Source: Streptacidiphilus albus JL83 (lineage in GTDB: Bacteria; Actinomycetota; Actinomycetes; Streptomycetales; Streptomycetaceae). From it: DNA of 64,000 bases. The position numbers and the translations under genes were made by a program. Positions 61,535 to 64,000 of this stretch are shown here, in pieces (positions within the stretch are counted from its first letter, which is position 1; every line of letters starts with the position of its first letter). The notes under the pieces were generated by a model. The model worked only from the letters and a program-made list of their open reading frames with translations, was not told where the DNA came from and searched no databases. Where the stretch lies: NCBI RefSeq assembly GCF_000744705.1, contig NZ_JQML01000001.1, forward strand, positions 744,001 to 808,000, written 5' to 3'.

Positions 61535-63784
61535 ATGAACTTCAGCGAACTGCTGCGCAGCCATCGGTTGCGGGCCGGCTGGACCCAGGAGGAGCTGGCT
61601 GACAAGTCAGGGGTTTCCACTCACGCGATCAATGCCTTGGAGCGGGGACGACGCCTGCCGCGCTTGTCGTCGGCGGCGCGTCTGGCAGCGGCGCTGGGGC
61701 TCACTCCTGCGCAACGGGCGAAGTTCATCGCTCGGGCGGGGCAGGTGGACGATCCCGATGCCGCCCGAGTCGCTGCCGTCCCCGGAAGAGCGGTCTTCCA
61801 GCTGCCGGCCGACCTCCCGGACTTCACCGGCCGGAGCGACCACGTGGCCGCGCTCAGCTCCGCTCTGCTCCCGCCGAGTGGTGAGCAGAGCGCGGTGGCG
61901 GTGGTGCTCTCAGCCGTGACCGGCGCCGGCGGGATCGGCAAGACGAGTCTGGCGGTGCACGCGGCACACTTGATGCGGGCTCACTACCCTGACGGCCAGC
62001 TCTACGCACACCTGCGCGGTGCCAGCCAGGTCCCGGCAGAACCTGCGGACATCCTGGGCCAATTCCTCGTCGCTCTGGGAGCCGACCCCGGGACCGTTCC
62101 GAACGATGGAGAAGCGCGGGCGGCGGCCTACCGCAGCCTGCTCGCCGATCGTCGGATCCTGGTCGTCCTGGACGATGCCAGCGGGGTCTCGCAAGTCAGG
62201 CCGCTGATACCCGGCACCGCGGGCTCCGCGGTCGTCGTGACAAGCCGGGACCGGCTCGCCGGGCTGGACGGCGCCCACCGCATCACCCTCGACACCCTGA
62301 GCTCCGCCGACGCCCGCTCCCTCTTCGAGCGCATCGCCGGAGCATCGGCTGCCGCCGCCGAACCTGAGGCGACGGCCGAGGTCCTGGCTGCCTGCTGCGG
62401 ATTCCCGCTGGCGATCCGCATCGCCGCGGCGCGCCTGATCACCGAGCCGACCTGGACGATCCGCACCCTGGCGGATCGTCTGACGGACCGCAGCCGCCTG
62501 CTCGACGAGCTCCAGCTCGAAGACCGGGGAGTGCGCAATACCCTTGCGGTCAGCCTCGGTGCGCTCGGCTCCCGTGAGCGGGAGGCGTTCGTACTCCTGG
62601 GTCTGTGGACCGGCGCGGACATCAGCACCCCTGCGGCAGCCGCGCTCTTCGCGGTCCACCCGGGCGAGGCGCAGCAACTGCTCGACCGTCTCGCCGACGC
62701 CCATCTGCTCGAATGCACAGGCCCGCGCCGCTACGCCGCGCATGACCTGGTGCACCTGCTCGCGGCCGAACTCGCCACCGAGGACCTGCCGCCCCGTCGG
62801 CGGCGGGAAGCGGTGGGTCGGCTGGTGACGTGGTTCCTCCACTCCGCCGACCGGGCGGTGTCGGTCACCCAGCTCCAGGCCGTCCCCATCGACCTGGGCC
62901 CGAGGGCCAGTGATGCACCGCTACCCGTGTTCGAGGACTCGGACCGGGCCAAGACCTGGTGCGAGGCCGAGCTGGCGAACCTCACCGCGGCGACGCTGCT
63001 CGCCGCCGAACACGGTCTGGACGTCGTGGCGTGGCAGCTGCCCAAGGTCCTTCGCCCCTTCTACGGACTGGTCACCCAGTGGGGCGCCTGGGAGGCCACG
63101 CACAACGCCGGCCTGGTCAGCGCACGTCGTCTGGACGACCAGCTCGCGGAGGCTCACATGACCAACGGGCTCGGGAGTCTGGCGTGGCAGAAGCGGGACC
63201 TCAACCCGGCCCTGGACCTCCACAGGCACGCGCTGGCTCTCTTCCGCCAGGCCGAGGACCGGCAGGGAGAGCTGTCCGCGCTCAACAACCTGGGCATCGA
63301 CTACGCCGTCCTCGGGGACTTCGAACACGCGAGACCCATTTTCCAGGAATGCGTCGATCTCGCCCGCGCGATCGGTGATCCCTTCCCCGCAATCGTCGCC
63401 GTTCAGAACCTGGCCGAATGCGACGTCAAGCTCGGCAATCACCACGAGGCCACACGCACCTACGCCCGGTCACTCGAACTGGCCCGACAGCACGGCATTC
63501 CGACGGGCGAGGCACGGGCGCTGGCAGCCCTCGGCGAGATCCACCACCAGCTGCAGGACCTCGACGCGGCCGAGCGCTCCCTCAACGCCTCCGCAGATCT
63601 TTGGCGGGAGATCAAACACCCCTACCGCGTCGCCGACACGCTGCTGAAACTCGGGCGTGTACACCGTGACGCCGACGACCACCAAGCGGCCCGCCGAGCC
63701 TGGGAGGAAGCCCACACCGGCTTCGCCGCACTACAACTCCCAGAAGCCACTCAGGTCCTGGACCTGCTCCGCGAACTGCCGTAG
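61535..63784 (+). CDS. XRE-NB-ARC-TPR transcriptional regulator
   Basis: A 749-residue protein. An XRE helix-turn-helix ([41 protein letters not shown], about 3-43) precedes an NB-ARC/STAND ATPase domain with P-loop GAGGIGKTS (Lys136) and [10 protein letters not shown] (Walker B). A helical region follows, and C-terminal TPR repeats (about 520-740). This is the STAND regulator type frequent beside actinomycete natural-product clusters. It is divergent from the mbtH-NRPS operon and probably its pathway regulator. Start ATG 61535 has a GGGGTCGGAG upstream. The SARP winged-helix seen in AfsR is replaced by XRE. Confidence 0.9.
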   Translation: MNFSELLRSHRLRAGWTQEELADKSGVSTHAINALERGRRLPRLSSAARLAAALGLTPAQRAKFIARAGQVDDPDAARVAAVPGRAVFQLPADLPDFTGRSDHVAALSSALLPPSGEQSAVAVVLSAVTGAGGIGKTSLAVHAAHLMRAHYPDGQLYAHLRGASQVPAEPADILGQFLVALGADPGTVPNDGEARAAAYRSLLADRRILVVLDDASGVSQVRPLIPGTAGSAVVVTSRDRLAGLDGAHRITLDTLSSADARSLFERIAGASAAAAEPEATAEVLAACCGFPLAIRIAAARLITEPTWTIRTLADRLTDRSRLLDELQLEDRGVRNTLAVSLGALGSREREAFVLLGLWTGADISTPAAAALFAVHPGEAQQLLDRLADAHLLECTGPRRYAAHDLVHLLAAELATEDLPPRRRREAVGRLVTWFLHSADRAVSVTQLQAVPIDLGPRASDAPLPVFEDSDRAKTWCEAELANLTAATLLAAEHGLDVVAWQLPKVLRPFYGLVTQWGAWEATHNAGLVSARRLDDQLAEAHMTNGLGSLAWQKRDLNPALDLHRHALALFRQAEDRQGELSALNNLGIDYAVLGDFEHARPIFQECVDLARAIGDPFPAIVAVQNLAECDVKLGNHHEATRTYARSLELARQHGIPTGEARALAALGEIHHQLQDLDAAERSLNASADLWREIKHPYRVADTLLKLGRVHRDADDHQAARRAWEEAHTGFAALQLPEATQVLDLLRELP

Positions 63785-64000
63785 GCCCTGGTCCCGTCGA
63801 AGTCGCCCTCCTGATCACGGTCACCGATCCCGGGCCGGTGGCCGAACCGATCGAGGGGGCAGCAACCTCGACAGCGGGCCGACCGGACCTTCCCACCATC
63901 CGCACCGTGGTCGGGCTGGCCTGCGCACCGTCGTGAGCCCCGGGGCACCGACCCCGCGTCAGGGCGACGAACATCAGGGCGCTGAACGCGGCGTTCATGC
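63785..64000. other. Right edge, no gene assigned
   Basis: 216 bases after the regulator stop. A minus-strand frame that starts at 63998 (MNAAFSALMFVALTRG...) runs through the end of the regulator gene, but it looks like a shadow. I see no hairpin or family match. Confidence 0.3.

Overview
The window is very GC-rich, with strong third-position GC bias, GTG/TTG starts and many short ATGA/GTGA overlaps between genes. A Streptomyces subtilisin inhibitor, a bL37-type ribosomal peptide, an F420/LLM oxidoreductase, a 13E12/DUF222 HNH protein and modular NRPS genes all point to a Streptomycetaceae actinomycete (Streptomyces, Kitasatospora or Streptacidiphilus). I saw no tRNA, rRNA or CRISPR array.

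Left part (1-13.8 kb): a DyP peroxidase carrying a C-terminal cargo-loading peptide sits directly before an encapsulin shell gene. A second-copy chaperone operon follows (dnaK, grpE, a zinc-finger-less dnaJ/cbpA, a frameshifted cbpM, clpB and a thioredoxin started at TTG). Next comes a FUSC-type membrane transporter gene, frameshifted, behind a palindromic and possibly leaderless promoter. Convergent to it is an FdhF/YdeP molybdopterin oxidoreductase.

Middle part (13.8-28.4 kb): single genes of housekeeping or accessory type. They include an HNH/DUF222 protein, a PTH2-type peptidyl-tRNA hydrolase, GNATs, a decayed MocR regulator, a metallophosphoesterase and a helical-backbone metal receptor. 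There is also a VKOR + DUF929 thiol-redox pair and a macrodomain protein with a His-rich tail, divergent from a small 'crystallin J1'-named protein. A PPOX-fold flavoprotein, an LLM oxidoreductase and an alpha/beta hydrolase divergent from a MarR gene with tandem palindromic operators follow. A short-chain dehydrogenase and the bL37 peptide end this part.

28.5-35.8 kb is a kdp potassium-uptake operon (small membrane ORF, kdpF, A, B, C, D). KdpD has damaged ATP-binding motifs and no kdpE follows. Immediately downstream an intact IS256-family element has split a GNAT gene, and an 11-bp direct repeat marks the insertion. Then come a membrane-anchored esterase, a subtilisin inhibitor, a frameshifted TrmB-like regulator, and a TetR/NTF2-like divergent pair.

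42.6-63.8 kb is a compact NRPS locus on the minus strand: mbtH, then a 3836-residue protein (A-T-(C-A-T)x3), a 1861-residue protein (C-A-T-TE fused to an MFS transporter), and a TauD/SyrP-like dioxygenase. The last two junctions are ATGA overlaps. It would build an acylation-free pentapeptide with no epimerisation domain, release it with a thioesterase whose nucleophile position is Cys instead of Ser, and probably hydroxylate a residue. A divergent XRE-NB-ARC-TPR regulator lies beside it, with three 11-bp-spaced direct repeats between them. An IS6-type transposase remnant lies just upstream of mbtH, in its reading frame.

Three genes (cbpM, FUSC, trmB) are each broken by what looks like one missing base in or near a G/C run. 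That may be sequence error rather than biology.
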